Part shown: positions 42,690 to 53,505 of the stretch, one piece after another
How the letters are laid out: each line of letters starts with the position of its first letter
How positions within the stretch are numbered: position 1 is the stretch's first letter
Source: Mesostigma viride
Taxonomy: Eukaryota > Streptophyta > Mesostigmatophyceae > Mesostigmatales > Mesostigmataceae
Assembly: GCA_009746045.1 (NCBI GenBank)
Contig: RPFO01000313.1
Coordinates: forward strand, 184,001 to 248,000
Reading direction: 5' to 3'
Length of the DNA stretch: 64,000 nt
The notes under the pieces: model-generated
Database searches by the model: none
What the model was told of the DNA's origin: nothing
The model's input: only the letters and a program-made list of their open reading frames with translations
Position numbers and translations under genes: made by a program

Positions 42690-44421
42690 TCCTACCACTA
42701 TTGGTGTAACCCCTTATGGTGAACTACCGGATGATGAACCTTATGCCTACCTCTTTCATACTGCTGTTCGCATGCCTGACCTCCTTTCTCACGTAGGACT
42801 CTCTCTCCCGTGTGAGGCCCTTCCTGTGGTCTCTGTGGGGGGGGGAGGGGAAAAATAAAATTTCTATACCGCTTAGCCATATAGCGACTAGGTCAGGAAA
42901 GTCCTATGATGATATAGTCCCTCTAGGACCTCCTCTTCTCTTTGGCAAGGCGGTAGGAGACCTCTTTAAACCTGATATATTAATATAGATACTTCTGTAG
43001 CGATGCCTACCTCTGATCTCGAACGCCTTATCAGTAGATTTACTGCCATAGCCGGAAGCTTTAGCTGCTATTGCCTCCCATCCCCAACAGTTAGGCAAAT
43101 ACCCCTGTAAATTTGTAGGTGGGTTTTTATATGTGCAGATAACAGATTCTCCCCCTCAATGGCGCCTGTATGTCCCTCCTATCTGTCGCTTCTCCTTGCT
43201 TTTTGAGTTGCATGATTTAGCTGCTCACCAGGGCGGTAAACGGGTACGGGATCTAGTAACCCGTTCCTACTACTGGCCTTCCCTCTTAAAGGATGTAGAT
43301 GAGTATGTTAGGACCTGCCAATCTTGTCAGGAAATGAAACCTAACAACGTAGGGCAGATAGCCGAGCCTAGGACCCTTCCTGACCCCACCATGCCATGGG
43401 ATTCCATTATGATGGATTTTGTAGGACCTTTTAGAAAGAATGATAAGGGTAATGCTCAGATCCTTGTGTTTGTAGATCGCTTTACGCGTATGTGCCATCT
43501 CGTGCCTTGTCCCTTGGAACTCACCGCACGCGATTGTGCCCGCCTATACCTCAATAATGTTTATAGATACCATGGTTTGAGTAGGCAGTTTATTTCTGAC
43601 AAAGATATTTACTTCAGATTTTTTGGCAGCAGTTCTTCGCTGCTATCGGTACCAAGGTTACCTTCGGTACTGCCTACCACTCCTCCTCTTCTCATTTAGT
43701 AGAACGTTTGAATAGAGTAGTGGAAGAAGCTCTGCGGCACTATGTGAATGGCTCTGGGAGTGATTGGGAGGATTATCTATGTCTGGTAGAGTTTTCCCTT
43801 AACAATTGCCCTCAGGCCGCGCATGGTTATACGCCCTTCTTCCTAGATACAGGTAGACAACCCCTTACCCCTACCTCTCTCTTAGCCAGTCCTTTAAGGG
43901 ACAAGGATGATGTGTCCCGGGATACCGTAGAAGGTGTGCAGGCGTTATTAGATAAGATGAAGCATGCCCACGACAATGCTATTGCAGGGTACCATAGGGC
44001 GCAGGCCAAGTACCTTGCTAGGTTGCGTGCCTCATTAGATTGAAGAGCACCTGAGATAGAAATAGGAGTCTGATTTAGTCTTAGTAGAAGGCCCTCGTGT
44101 TGGCCGATTCGCTCACAAGTTCGAGGCTGAACTTAAAGTGAAACTCAGGCCCGCCTTCTTAGGACCCTTCCGTGTGTTGCCTAGAGTAGGTAATTTCTTG
44201 TATGAGATAGATATCCCTACCTCTTGGCAAACCCATTCGCGCACCTTTCATAGAAGCCAGCTAAAGCTTTACCACCAAAGCACGTTTGCTGGTAGAGAGT
44301 TGGCCCCTGCCCCTTTAGAGCATAATCCTGATACTGGTGAGGTAGAGGACGAGGTAGAGAGTATCGTGGCCCATAGAGACATTAAAAGAGGCCGTGGTAC
44401 TCAACGCCAGTATAAGATTAA
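42690..44421 (+). pseudogene. Ty3/gypsy fragment: RNase H linker, integrase, chromodomain start
   Basis: The first part parallels 10291-10833 (GELPDDEPYAYLFHT, VRMPDLLSHV, LSLPCEALPVVSVGG). Integrase begins near 43150 with FELHDLAAHQGG and TCQSCQEM, followed by IMMDFVGPF and FISDKD. A frameshift near 43610 is followed by LNRVVEEALRHYVNG and LVEFSLNNCPQAAHGYTPF. A stop after RLRASLD is followed by LRPAFLGPFRVLPRVGNFLYEI and a chromodomain start (VESIVAHRDIKRGRGTQRQY). The fragment begins abruptly at the SINE target site; RT is absent. A family 2 transposon interrupts the chromodomain, which resumes at 48306. Confidence 0.85.
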
Positions 44422-45815
44422 GGGGAGGTGGCACCCCAAAACCCTTCAAAATTGAACTATGGTAGTAATAACACTTGAAATTCATTTGCACAATGCTGAA
44501 ATATGATTGCGGGCACTAAATAACATCTCTTGTGAGTTGTCCATGCACTTGTTGGGGGTACTACACCCAAGTATACGCCAATATTGCTCTATAAATAGAA
44601 AAAGATGTTAATTAGGGCTGGGTATGCCCCAGCCAATGCACACATTTGTCGGCAACGAAAAATCAACCATTTGTAGTTCCCTGAGTGTGTAGCTTGCTGA
44701 GCTATTTACATCATGGAAATGGCAAAACCTTGAACAGTTATTAATTTTCCCGCAAAACAGGTCTTTTTTTACCGGACATTGGGAATAAACATATCATAAA
44801 CACTTCAGATAAGGCCACAAAATCAAGCGAAAATCCGTCTAACAGGGGGACAGCAGTGGTCCAAGTCCCAGGTCATTCCGACAAGTCTAGCTCAAGTTAT
44901 AATAAGGTTTTGCGTGATAAATCCTGAACATACGCTAAATGAGGTTTTTCTGTGTATAAGGCCACCTAGACATGATGTTTTCCATCCAAGATCAAGCCAA
45001 AAAACACGCCCAACTTGATCACACAACATAAGAAAAGGCTAGGCACCTCATCTGCCCTCCCCTGCCCTCTGCATGGCCAGCCTTGCCAGCGTGGGCATAG
45101 CAACACCATCGCTAGGCATACACGCACCAAGAGAGCATACACTATGCTCAGCCCAAGGTTACCATGTAAATTTATGCCAAGAACTCAGCAAGTATACGTG
45201 TAAAAACCTTAAGAATGCCCAAGCAATAGAGGCAACTGCAGCCTGCAAACTTGGCAGCAAATCATACATGCTGTCTGCCAAGCATTCACATCCTATCCAG
45301 CTTGCCTTGCTGCACACATAGCAGGGAAGTCTTAATGGTTATAGCTCAAGGAAAGCAATGGAAACACCTATCTAATGCAATGCCACTCATGCAGTATGGC
45401 CAGCAAAAGAACCACTCTCACCTTCCTTTCCAATATGGCAATTTGCTAAGAAGCTGATGCCAGCTTGTTAGCCTCCGTATAGGCACATGCCGGATGTCGT
45501 TACTAAAACAGGCGTGTCAGATCCGGCACATAACAAAGCGTCTGAGCAAGCTCATGTCCAAAGGATTATGGAAAACAAATGTCAACACATTACCAACAAC
45601 TTGACCTCGGCGCCTCAAGGATGCCAGCCATAAACTACACGAAATTGTACGAAATTGCTAGGAATCTGACGATGCAACCGAAAGAAATGGAACGCTTCCT
45701 GCGCAGGGAAACTGCCCGAAAGAAAGGCGAAAGGCCGACGTTAATGCACCTGCCTGCGTGGAAATGTTTCATGCATCAACTGGCACGCAAGCTCGAACAA
45801 TAAAAGACATCATCC

Positions 45816-45826
45816 ATTGATCAGGC
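45816..45826. repeat. Target-site duplication of LINE derivative C
   Basis: ATTGATCAGGC at 45816-45826 recurs at 47800-47810, directly after the (AATTC)n tail. Confidence 0.85.
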
Positions 45827-47799
45827 ACAGCAGCCACGAGCCACGAGCCACGAGGTAGCCATGGCTGTCGGAGCTCATAACTTTCTCATTTGAGCACCGA
45901 ATTCAGCTGTGAATATCACAATCGCTTCGTCTTTCTTAGACGCACATGCTGATATAATTTTCCGACGCTATTACGCAATATACGATGAGCAAACGCCCAT
46001 CGACGCAACGCAGCCCGACGGCTGCGCTCGGCAATGAAAATACGTCTGCAGCTTCGGCTGCAGCTTCGCCCACCGGCCCAGAAGGCAGCGGCGCCACTAG
46101 CCAAGCTCTAGTGGTCGTCCAGCCCCCTGCTGCGCCCGCATCGCCAGCAGCGTCGCCCGAACCCAAGCGCAGTCGCCCTGACGGGCTGCTGGATGAGTAC
46201 GACTTTGACGCCAGCCAGCCCGGCTATTTTGACAAGCTTACACCCGATCGCATCCTGGGCCATGTGTTTTTCGGGACGCATGCCTCTCTTCTAGAACTGT
46301 GCAAGCAGCTTTCCCACCAAGGTCGCCTTGTCAATGCCTTCCTCCAGAGGCGCAATTTCGGCAAGGACGTCCTCAACGCCCGCCGCCCCCACCTCCAGCA
46401 ATACGCCCTCTTTTCCCTCCTTGGACGCTCCATCGAGGAGCTTTGGCCTCCAAAGCCCCTCACCACCACCTTAACCGAATCCTCCATCCGCTCACTCCTC
46501 AAGGAGGCCCTCGAGCAGCACGTGGCCCCCATCGCTGCAGATGTGGCGGCCATGGGCAGCACGCTGGCTGCCGAGCTCCCCCTCCTCTCCACCATCCCCA
46601 CCGCCACCGCCACCCTCCTCGCCTCCTCCACCGCCACCACCCCCACCTCCGACGCCATCACCGCCCAGCTCCGTGAAATCGACCAGCGTCTTAAAGACAA
46701 CGCAATCGCCATCGAGGTCCTGCAGAACACCGCCGGCCTCACCGCCCAGGCGGTGAAGGACATTGCCGCCAAGCCAGCCCCTGCTGGCCTGGCCGGCGAT
46801 GCTCCTCCCATCACGACCTGGGCGGACATGCTTAAGCAGCACACCACCTCCACCACCTCCGCCGTCGCAGCACAGCTCCAGCGGCAGACGCTTGACCTCC
46901 GCGAGGAGGCCGAGCTCGCGAAGCGCAGCCTTAACGTCATTGTCAAGAATCTCAAGATGGAGGAAGGTGAGAATTCCGAGAAGCTTGCGCGTGCTTTTGA
47001 GAGAGAAATCCTTGATCGCATGGGCCTTACTGGTGAGATCGAGCTGGCCGCCCACCGCCTTCCCCGCGCGCGGGGTAAGGCAGGGCCGCCCCCGCTCCTT
47101 CTCACCTTTAAGACCCCGGCGGACAAGATTTCTTTTCTCAGACGCCGCAAGCGGCTCGAGAAGACTCTCTTCACCCTTGATGACGACCTGACCCTGGCGC
47201 AGCAACAACGGCGACGGGAGCTATGGCCGACCTACCTCCAGCTCCGGCAGACCAAGGCGGGCCAGCCGGTGTACTGGAAGGGGGCGGCCATCTACGTCGG
47301 CCACAAGCCCTGGCAGGCGACCCCCGCGGCCCCAGCGACTCCAGGCGCCCCAGCTTAGGGGAATACAGCAGTAGTAGTGTAGAATAGATAGACCGTGGCC
47401 ATGTACATGTACGCCTCCTAGAGGCCCTCTCCCAGCTAAGCCACGCGCTTTATTTAATCATGTACATGTGTGCCTATGATGAGCCACACTCCAGATGATG
47501 CCTAGCTTTATTTAGTTATGTTGTGCCCATGCAGGGAGTAACTCTCTGCTGAGACGACATGCCCTAGCTTTTTGTATAGCTATGCTGATCTTCCCCCCCA
47601 TGACAGGCTCCCCCTTCGCTGGGCATAGCTTGAAGATCATGGGGATGCACGTGCCCTGGTGCACCTAGAGCAAGGGTCCTTTACATCCCCACCCTTGCAG
47701 GAAGTAGCTTAGGATGTATGATAGGCCATATGCCCCCTCTCAAGGGCTATGTGCTACATATACTCCCAACGGAGTTATGTTACAATTCAATTCAATTCA
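45827..47799 (+). mobile_element. ORF1-only LINE derivative, copy C (best preserved)
   Basis: A 1.97 kb element with leader 45827-45984, an intact ORF1 (45985-47358) and a 440-bp 3' region. The 3' region contains GCTATGTGCTACATATACTCCCAACGGAG and ends in an (AATTC)n pentamer tail. An 11-bp target duplication flanks it. There is no trace of endonuclease or RT between ORF1 and the tail. The intact frame and clean ends suggest it is the youngest of the three. Confidence 0.88.
45985..47358 (+). CDS. LINE ORF1-type nucleic-acid-binding protein
   Basis: A 457-aa intact frame starting MSKRPSTQRSP; the ATG position is conserved in the three copies. Residues 1-60 are Ala/Pro/Ser-rich, with a PEPKRSRP basic motif that may act as a nuclear signal. 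Residues about 80-150 contain ILGHVFFGTHASLLELCKQL and a Leu-rich region. The middle (200-300) is Ala/Thr-rich with a likely helical REIDQRLKDNAIAIEVLQN segment. Residues 310-445 resemble the RRM plus C-terminal domain of L1-like ORF1 proteins: NVIVKNL, EKLARAFEREIL, AAHRLPRARGKAG, LLLTFKTPADKISFLRRRK, TLDDDLTLAQQQRRREL. Such proteins bind element RNA and act as chaperones. No zinc knuckle was seen. The element has no ORF2, so it would depend on an RT in trans. Confidence 0.82.
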   Translation: MSKRPSTQRSPTAALGNENTSAASAAASPTGPEGSGATSQALVVVQPPAAPASPAASPEPKRSRPDGLLDEYDFDASQPGYFDKLTPDRILGHVFFGTHASLLELCKQLSHQGRLVNAFLQRRNFGKDVLNARRPHLQQYALFSLLGRSIEELWPPKPLTTTLTESSIRSLLKEALEQHVAPIAADVAAMGSTLAAELPLLSTIPTATATLLASSTATTPTSDAITAQLREIDQRLKDNAIAIEVLQNTAGLTAQAVKDIAAKPAPAGLAGDAPPITTWADMLKQHTTSTTSAVAAQLQRQTLDLREEAELAKRSLNVIVKNLKMEEGENSEKLARAFEREILDRMGLTGEIELAAHRLPRARGKAGPPPLLLTFKTPADKISFLRRRKRLEKTLFTLDDDLTLAQQQRRRELWPTYLQLRQTKAGQPVYWKGAAIYVGHKPWQATPAAPATPGAPA

Positions 47800-48305
47800 A
47801 TTGATCAGGCGAACAAGGAAGGTGCGCCTTCCGTGAATACGTCGAAGGCGACATGCGCAGGCCTGCGTAGGTTCTTACCTTGAATGCCGGAAATGTAAAA
47901 GAAACCGGGAAGCTTCGGCACAAACTCGACAACACCATTAAGTTAGCCTCATAATCGCTCGTTAGAGCCTACGTTGCCTCACAATCGCTGCCGTAAACCT
48001 GCATTAAATTTCATGATCCGCAAGAGAAATTATATCCTGGACCCCCGCGCCCGTAGCCGTTCGAGGAATTAGCGATATTGCAAACCGTAAACTTTCCGCC
48101 ATGAAATGAGGTCATCGACTAATCTTCTGCGAAATCCATGCATTTTTTCTAGCTTTTTAGATGCCATATCGATTAATATTGCCTGAAGGCAAGCCGCCAT
48201 GGCCACCTCCGCGAGGGTTGAGCGGTCCGGGCACACATTATACACCGTACGGACGGTACCGCGCGAATTTTTTGGCGCGGAAAATATTCGGCGCGCCACG
48301 TCCCC

Positions 48306-48969
48306 TTAAATGGATGTATGCTCGTAGCGAGGTAGATAAAGTCTGGTATACGGACATGCCGCCTACCCCTGATCCGGAGCTATATTATGAGGTCCTTCCG
48401 GGCCGGTGGGTCTCCAGATCCAGCTTCCCGGGTGGCCCAATCCATCCTGCCCTTCAGGCGAGTCATGCTGCTTTGGTCCGGGCCGCCCTCTTCGGGGTCT
48501 CCTGGTTTGGGCCAGACCCCCATGAACCGCAGCAGTTGGTTGTTCATGGTTTCGACGACGCTGGACACTGTCTCCTTGAGTGTGGGTCCCGCTGCCCTGC
48601 CTTGGGGCAGATAGATGCCATCCTCCAGTGTCCCAGGATTTTCTCATACAGGTCTGTCTACCCCTGTGGGCCGCTCCTGCCTCCGGGATGTTTTCCCTTG
48701 GCTTCCGGCTGAGGGCGATGCCGAGTTAGATGATCACCCCTGTGACCTCCTGCGGCCGGGCGGTCGAGTTCATGGAGATTGCGGACCAGTCGGCGGGGGT
48801 GTTAGCATATGGCGATCCTTCCCCTGTGGATGCACCGGTAGAGTCGCAGTACACGCCGGAGTATTCGGCCTCAGTCGCAGCTTCCTCCTCCTCCGTGTCG
48901 GCGCCTTCTCCTGTTCCGTCATCACCGCAGTCGACCAGGCGCGTGTCGGAGTTGCAATCTGTTGCATGA
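48306..48969 (+). pseudogene. Gypsy Pol C-terminus: chromodomain end plus Cys-containing domain
   Basis: The frame continues from the chromodomain (KWMYARSEVDKVWYTDMPP) into LPGRWVSRSSFPGGPIHPAL, AALVRAALFGVSWFG, VHGFDDAGHCLLECGSRC, LQCPRIFSY and a stop near 48712. A second frame (48730-48969) holds MEIADQSAGVLAY and a Pro/Ser-rich end homologous to 8003-8305 minus. Conservation in two elements with shared Cys residues (C-x3-C-x3-C, then C-P-R) suggests a real domain fused to Pol after the chromodomain. I do not recognise it. Confidence 0.6.
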
Positions 48970-49000
48970 CCGAAATGCGTGTATAAACTGGTGCATGCAT

Positions 49001-50155
49001 CTGCCAGCATAGCCCCTTGGGTATTGTCTAGCCCTTCCTTGGTTGAGACGTGCCTGGCAACATCATGGAAGGATATGGGGCTTTCAGTGGCAACATCGTG
49101 GAAGCTCATCCCCAAACTGTCAGGGGTGAGGGCTTAAGGGGTGAGAAGATCGCGTGCAGGAGGCATTTCAGAATCCTTGTACTCTACCCCTTTCATGGCA
49201 GCCACCATAGGCAATGAGAGACCCCGAGCAGCGACATCGAGGGAAAAATTATTCAATCGCATACAGCCAAACCCCGCTCGGGACAGCTGTGTGCTGCTCA
49301 CTGTAACCCCGGGTAGCGTCAAGAACGGCTGCCCTAATAAGGCGGGCCCATCATACCCCTCTACCACACACATGGGCGTGTCTGCGCCGAGTATGGTTAA
49401 TAAGGGAAATTCCCCCAGGACCTTGTAGGACCCTGACCTAGCAAAATCAGTGACCTGAGTCCAATGAGAGGGCAGCAAAGGAAAGTCTACACAATTGGCC
49501 CCGATAATAGAGACCTGGGCCTGGGTATCAATGAGGAGCCCACAATTCAGCGCCCTAGCGGTTAACAAGGAAGATATGACTGCAGTGCTCGGGCCCAGCT
49601 GAGGGGGGACGCCTGCAGTCTGTGGTGGGTTGCTCAGCAAGATTGTTCTAGGGCTGCGCCGGGACAATAACATGGGGTTAGTAGGCTCCCTTTGCCGCCC
49701 ACCACAGACTGCAGGCGTCCCCCCTCAGCTGGGCCCGAGCACTGCAGTCATCTCTTCCTTGTTAACCGCTAGGGCGCTGAATTGTGTGTGGTAGAGGGGT
49801 ATGATGGGCCCGCCTTATTAGGGCAGCCGTTCTTGACGCTACCCGGGGTTACAGTGAGCAGCACACAGCTGTCCCGAGCGGGGTTTGGCTGTATGCGATT
49901 GAAAAATTTTTCCCTCGATGTCGCTGCTCGGGGTCTCTCATTGCCTATGGTGGCTGCCATGAAAGGGGTAGAGTACAAGGATTCTGAATTGCCTCCTGCA
50001 CGCGATCTTCTCACCCCTAAAGCCCTCACCCCTGACAGTTTGGGGATTAGCTTCCACGATGTTGCCACTGAAAGCCCCATGTCCTTCATGATGTTGCCAG
50101 GCACGTCTCAACCGAGGAAGGGCTAGACAATACCCAAGGGGCTAGTATGCTGGCT
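49001..50155. repeat. Large inverted duplication of a protease-containing fragment
   Basis: The left arm is about 49001-49629 and the right arm about 49698-50155, with a 68-bp spacer. The arms are reverse complements over most of their length, except that the right arm lacks the counterpart of about 49371-49540. The inner ends are CGCCTGCAGTCTGTGGTGGG and its complement. Confidence 0.85.
49134..49673 (-). pseudogene. Retropepsin-like domain of Copia-like lineage (left arm)
   Basis: A minus-strand frame of 179 aa with LLIDTQAQVSIIGANC, WTQVTDFARSGSYKVLGEF and GPALLGQPFLTLPGVTVSS. It aligns along its length with the protease regions of the elements at 11848-14499 and 60289-62928. The D-T-Q-A motif is intact. 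No RT follows in this orientation; the frame ends where the arm ends. Confidence 0.7.
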
Positions 50156-50329
50156 GCAGGGGAACGATGGTTAGGACTGGGTTGTGTGGAGCCAGTGGAC
50201 CTAGTCCCAAGGGATGGCCGGTTGCCTCGTTTCAAATGGACCTTCCAGATGAAGCCGGTTCCCGGCACTGACAGGAAAGTAGAGTTTGCTAGACCTGTGG
50301 TGCTAGAATTTTCTGGATCTTCTAGTTAG
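49769..50329 (+). pseudogene. Protease remnant and RT N-terminal stretch (right arm)
   Basis: Plus-strand frames: 49769-50126 holds VVEGYDGPALLGQPFLTLPG but has lost the D-T-Q-A part through the arm deletion. 50147-50329 gives CVEPVDLVPRDGRLPRFKWTF and RPVVLEFSG, which parallel the RT lead-in of the element at 51981-53505 (CAEPVDELPEVHQLLRLMF, RPVVTEYHG). The frame then ends at a TAG. Confidence 0.6.
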
Positions 50330-51980
50330 CAACAAAGCCAGAGCGTGAGCTCCTGGTCTTTCACGCACACAACGGGATGAGCCAAAGTTGCAGGACAGCA
50401 ACCTTTTAACCCGTGCACCAAGCCACGACCACGGTGAGCGGTTCCACGTCCAATGTGGGAGCCTCGGTTCGTGCTTGCCAAGATAGCTGGTCATCCCCCA
50501 TGACCAAGCTATATCCTTTGTGTTGTTCCTCGTTCCCATCGGCGTGACGAGGCACGTGCAGGCGTGCAAGCAAATCCTCAATGTCCACTGGCATCAGTGC
50601 AGAGCCAGGACGAACTGGATTTGCCTAGACTTCTGCAACCTAGGAAGTACAGGACCTGTCACAAGCCTGCAAGGCCTAGTATCCTTGCAGTCCTGTGCCA
50701 GCGATCCAGTATTCCACCAGTCACAGGCTGCTGCTCCACCTGGTCTACGTGGACCACAGTCACGTGATAGTCAGGCTAAGCCTGTGCAGGCACGGCCTGC
50801 CACGTGTCCTGTCCACTATACCAGAGGACTGCACCCTAGTCAGCCACGGACGGCTAGGACTTCGGGACCTCATATCTTTCTCGTCCCTTGTCTGTTTCAG
50901 GCGGTCAGCACGGCGTTGGAAAGGTCTTTCCAAACTGCATCCACTTAGCATATTGGTTGCCCAAAATGCTAACTCCAACCCTTTCTTCTTTTGAGCTGGA
51001 CCAGCTTGAAACAAGCCTAACTTTGCTTGTGCCCACTCAGCCACAGACCACTTGGTCCCTTGAGGTTGATCAGACCTGTTAGGGCCCAGGGTCCTGCCTC
51101 CTTTTGGGTAACAACATATATGCCCTTAGACCAGGCTAGGTGTACTGGCCAGTGAATCAGAGGTCACCCCAGGTTATCCCCTGACCCCTTGGTCAGCTCC
51201 CAACCTTTCCTTGGGAACTTGGTGCTAGATTAAAGTCAAGGCACATTACCTAGTCCAATGGCTGGGATTAAAGGATGCCAAGAACGTATTATTGTGAGTT
51301 CCTGATCTTTCACAGTTATCACAGGCGCCCGTTCTTATGGCGCCCGCCTTGGCCAAGCTTTCCCTTTTATGCTCAAAGAGACTTAGGTAGCACCGATGTA
51401 AATGCTGCCTTATTGGGGAGCCCATGTCATCACTGGGTGTTAAGCCCAGGAATCACTCATGCCAGGCTGTGGCTCTGCTGGGGAATTGAACCCCACCCCA
51501 ACCTCCAGGTTTATAGGTGACCTGGAACTTTTACACAAGACAAACATTACAACCATGAGAACAACATGAGAATGACATGATTATGTTTTATTCAAGCATT
51601 ATATAACCCAGAATGTGGCTCCCTGGCAACCATGTTCCACATGGTCACACAACCAGGTTCTTTATTAGCAACAGGTTGGAAACAAGCACTAGAAAACATA
51701 TGTACAGCAACCTGTAAGAACCAGCATTCGGGTTGCCCTTGCATGGCCTAACTGTTTGAGGCCAAAGGCGTCGACTTAAGTCCTGGCGACTCTTCTGAAC
51801 CCCATGGGGAGGGCCAGGCATGATTCTCAGCTGGTAGGAGTGCATTCCACACCAACTCCTGTCCAGGAGGGTGTACCTAACCCTGAAGGACCGGCTGTCA
51901 ACCAGTAAGCACCAGTCACCACTTGGTACTTTGGTCAAGCAGCCCACTGGGGACACCCAAGCTGAAGCAAGGCCTGGTCT
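50330..51980. other. Non-coding region, possible LTR/UTR of the minus-strand RT fragment
   Basis: About 1.65 kb with frames shorter than 143 codons and no recognised domain. If the RT/RNase H fragment at 51981-53505 still has its 3' LTR it should be here, but I could not find a second copy to define it. Confidence 0.35.
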
Positions 51981-53505
51981 CTATGGCCGCCCGTGTAAGG
52001 GGTCCATGAGCCCACGGAGCAGGGGGTACTGCCGCTCCGCCTTCTCCTCCAGCTTGGTGAGGGCATCTGCAGGGTTATCCACACCAGGCACATGTTCAAT
52101 GTGAGCTAGGTAGGACATCTCCTTGAGCAACAAGTAGTCAAGGTCCCTGCTCCTGGCCAGCTGCCTGTGCACAAATTGCACCATGCCCATGCTATCAGTC
52201 CTCACCAGTGTGTGCAGCTGCAACCTACAGGAAGCCACTTGACATAGCTGGTAGAAGAGCTCCCTCAAGTAAAGAGCAGTATGCAGCCCTTCACAGATTG
52301 CCCTGCACTCAGCAATATCACTGCTGGGTGTAACCCTGTTCTGTAACCGACTGTACAAGGTAACAAGTGAGGTGTGATCTTGCTCCAGGGTAACTAATGC
52401 TGCTGCCCTGCCCCTGACCTCTGTGACCTTCCTATTGTCCATAGAACTGTCCACATAGAGGATCATGTCAAGGGGCTTGTACAAATCCACAGGACCCAGT
52501 ATAAGAGGGGGAGACATCATGACAGCCTGCACCACACTCTCAGCACCCACCTCAACTAGCTGGGAATCAGTAAGTCGACTCAATACCAGCAAGTCAGGGG
52601 CACATATACTTGCAAGCCATGCCAGCATGCCCCTGATGGTAGCACACATAGCCTGCGTGATGGGCTCCTGCAATGCGTCTACAATCTGTTGTGGATAGTC
52701 CTTACCACCCTCCATCTTGATGAACCACGAGCCCTTGGCTTGGAACAACGTAGCCTGCATGCCACAGAAGACCATAGGCTCATTCTCCACCATGTGCTGT
52801 ATCTTACCCAGCTCAAACCGCTTCTGGATCTTGGCCAAAACAGCCTCAACCCAGTCTGGTGGACCTATGAGATGCAGGTCATCACCATGCAGTGAGGCAA
52901 AGACAGGGAGGCCATTGTGGGACCCTTGGAACAAACAGGGATCCACTGGAGACACAGAAAACCCACAAGTATTCTTCAAGAATTTCTCTAGGCTCTTTCT
53001 CCAGATGATGGGACTGGACCTGAGACCTTCCAACCCTTTTAGAATTCTCAGGTACCTGGCCTTTATCTCTGCTCTCCATACAGCAGGTACAGTCACAAAG
53101 AAAGGATCGAGGGATATCTCTCCAAGTCTGCCTAGCCTGGTCCTGGTCACCCTTGAGAAAAGCCCTCTTGAAATCAATCAGCACAGAGCTATAGGGCACA
53201 CCCTTAACCAGGAAAGACAGAAATATACACAGCAGAATCCTCCACGTGTCATGCAGCATCCCTGGAGTATAGAGCTCCTCATCTAACAACTGGCCAGTGC
53301 CATGATACTCGGTTACAACTGGTCTGACATGTGGCACCTGGACACCATCTACCTCCTTGAGCTTGAGGACAAACATCAATCTGAGCAGCTGGTGAACTTC
53401 TGGCAGCTCATCCACAGGCTCTGCACAGTTGGAAACTATCCACTCATGCCCAGAAGCAACAAAGCCAAGAGTCCATGCCTTAGCCATCTTGGGGCTTTGC
53501 ATCAT
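51981..53505 (-). pseudogene. RT and RNase H of a third Copia-like lineage member
   Basis: Minus-strand. The upstream frame (53505-52882) has WIVSNCAEPVDELPEV, RLMFVLKLKEVDG, RPVVTEYHG, ELYTPGMLHDTWRILLCIF and VLIDFKRAFLKGD. A frameshift near 53120 passes to the 398-aa frame with GLEGLRSSPIIWRKSLEKF, DPCLFQG, FASLHGDDLHLIG, MCATIRGMLAWLASICAPD, ILYVDSSMDN, IAECRAICEGL, VRTDSMGMVQF and NPADALTKL, ending at 51981. The catalytic box is H-G-D-D, as in the other two members. There is no integrase or protease beside it, so it is a 5'-truncated element. Confidence 0.82.

Larger units (their letters stand above)
44422..48305. mobile_element. TTAA-target DNA transposon, family 2, copy 2 (contains LINE derivative C)
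   Basis: Inverted ends GGGGAGGTGGCA / TGCC...CACGTCCCC-type, flanked by TTAA at 44418-44421 and 48306-48309. Without LINE C and one target duplication it is about 1.9 kb, like copy 1 at 31759-33651. It is inserted in the gypsy chromodomain: the host frame reads ...QYKI before it and KWMYARSEVDKVWYT after it. Confidence 0.8.

Noticed and set aside
51420-51520. tRNA-like elements (GGGGTTCAATTCCCC on minus, and a CTGGG-n7-CCCAG hairpin)
   Set aside because: The order of the arms is wrong for a tRNA on either strand and no acceptor stem is present.
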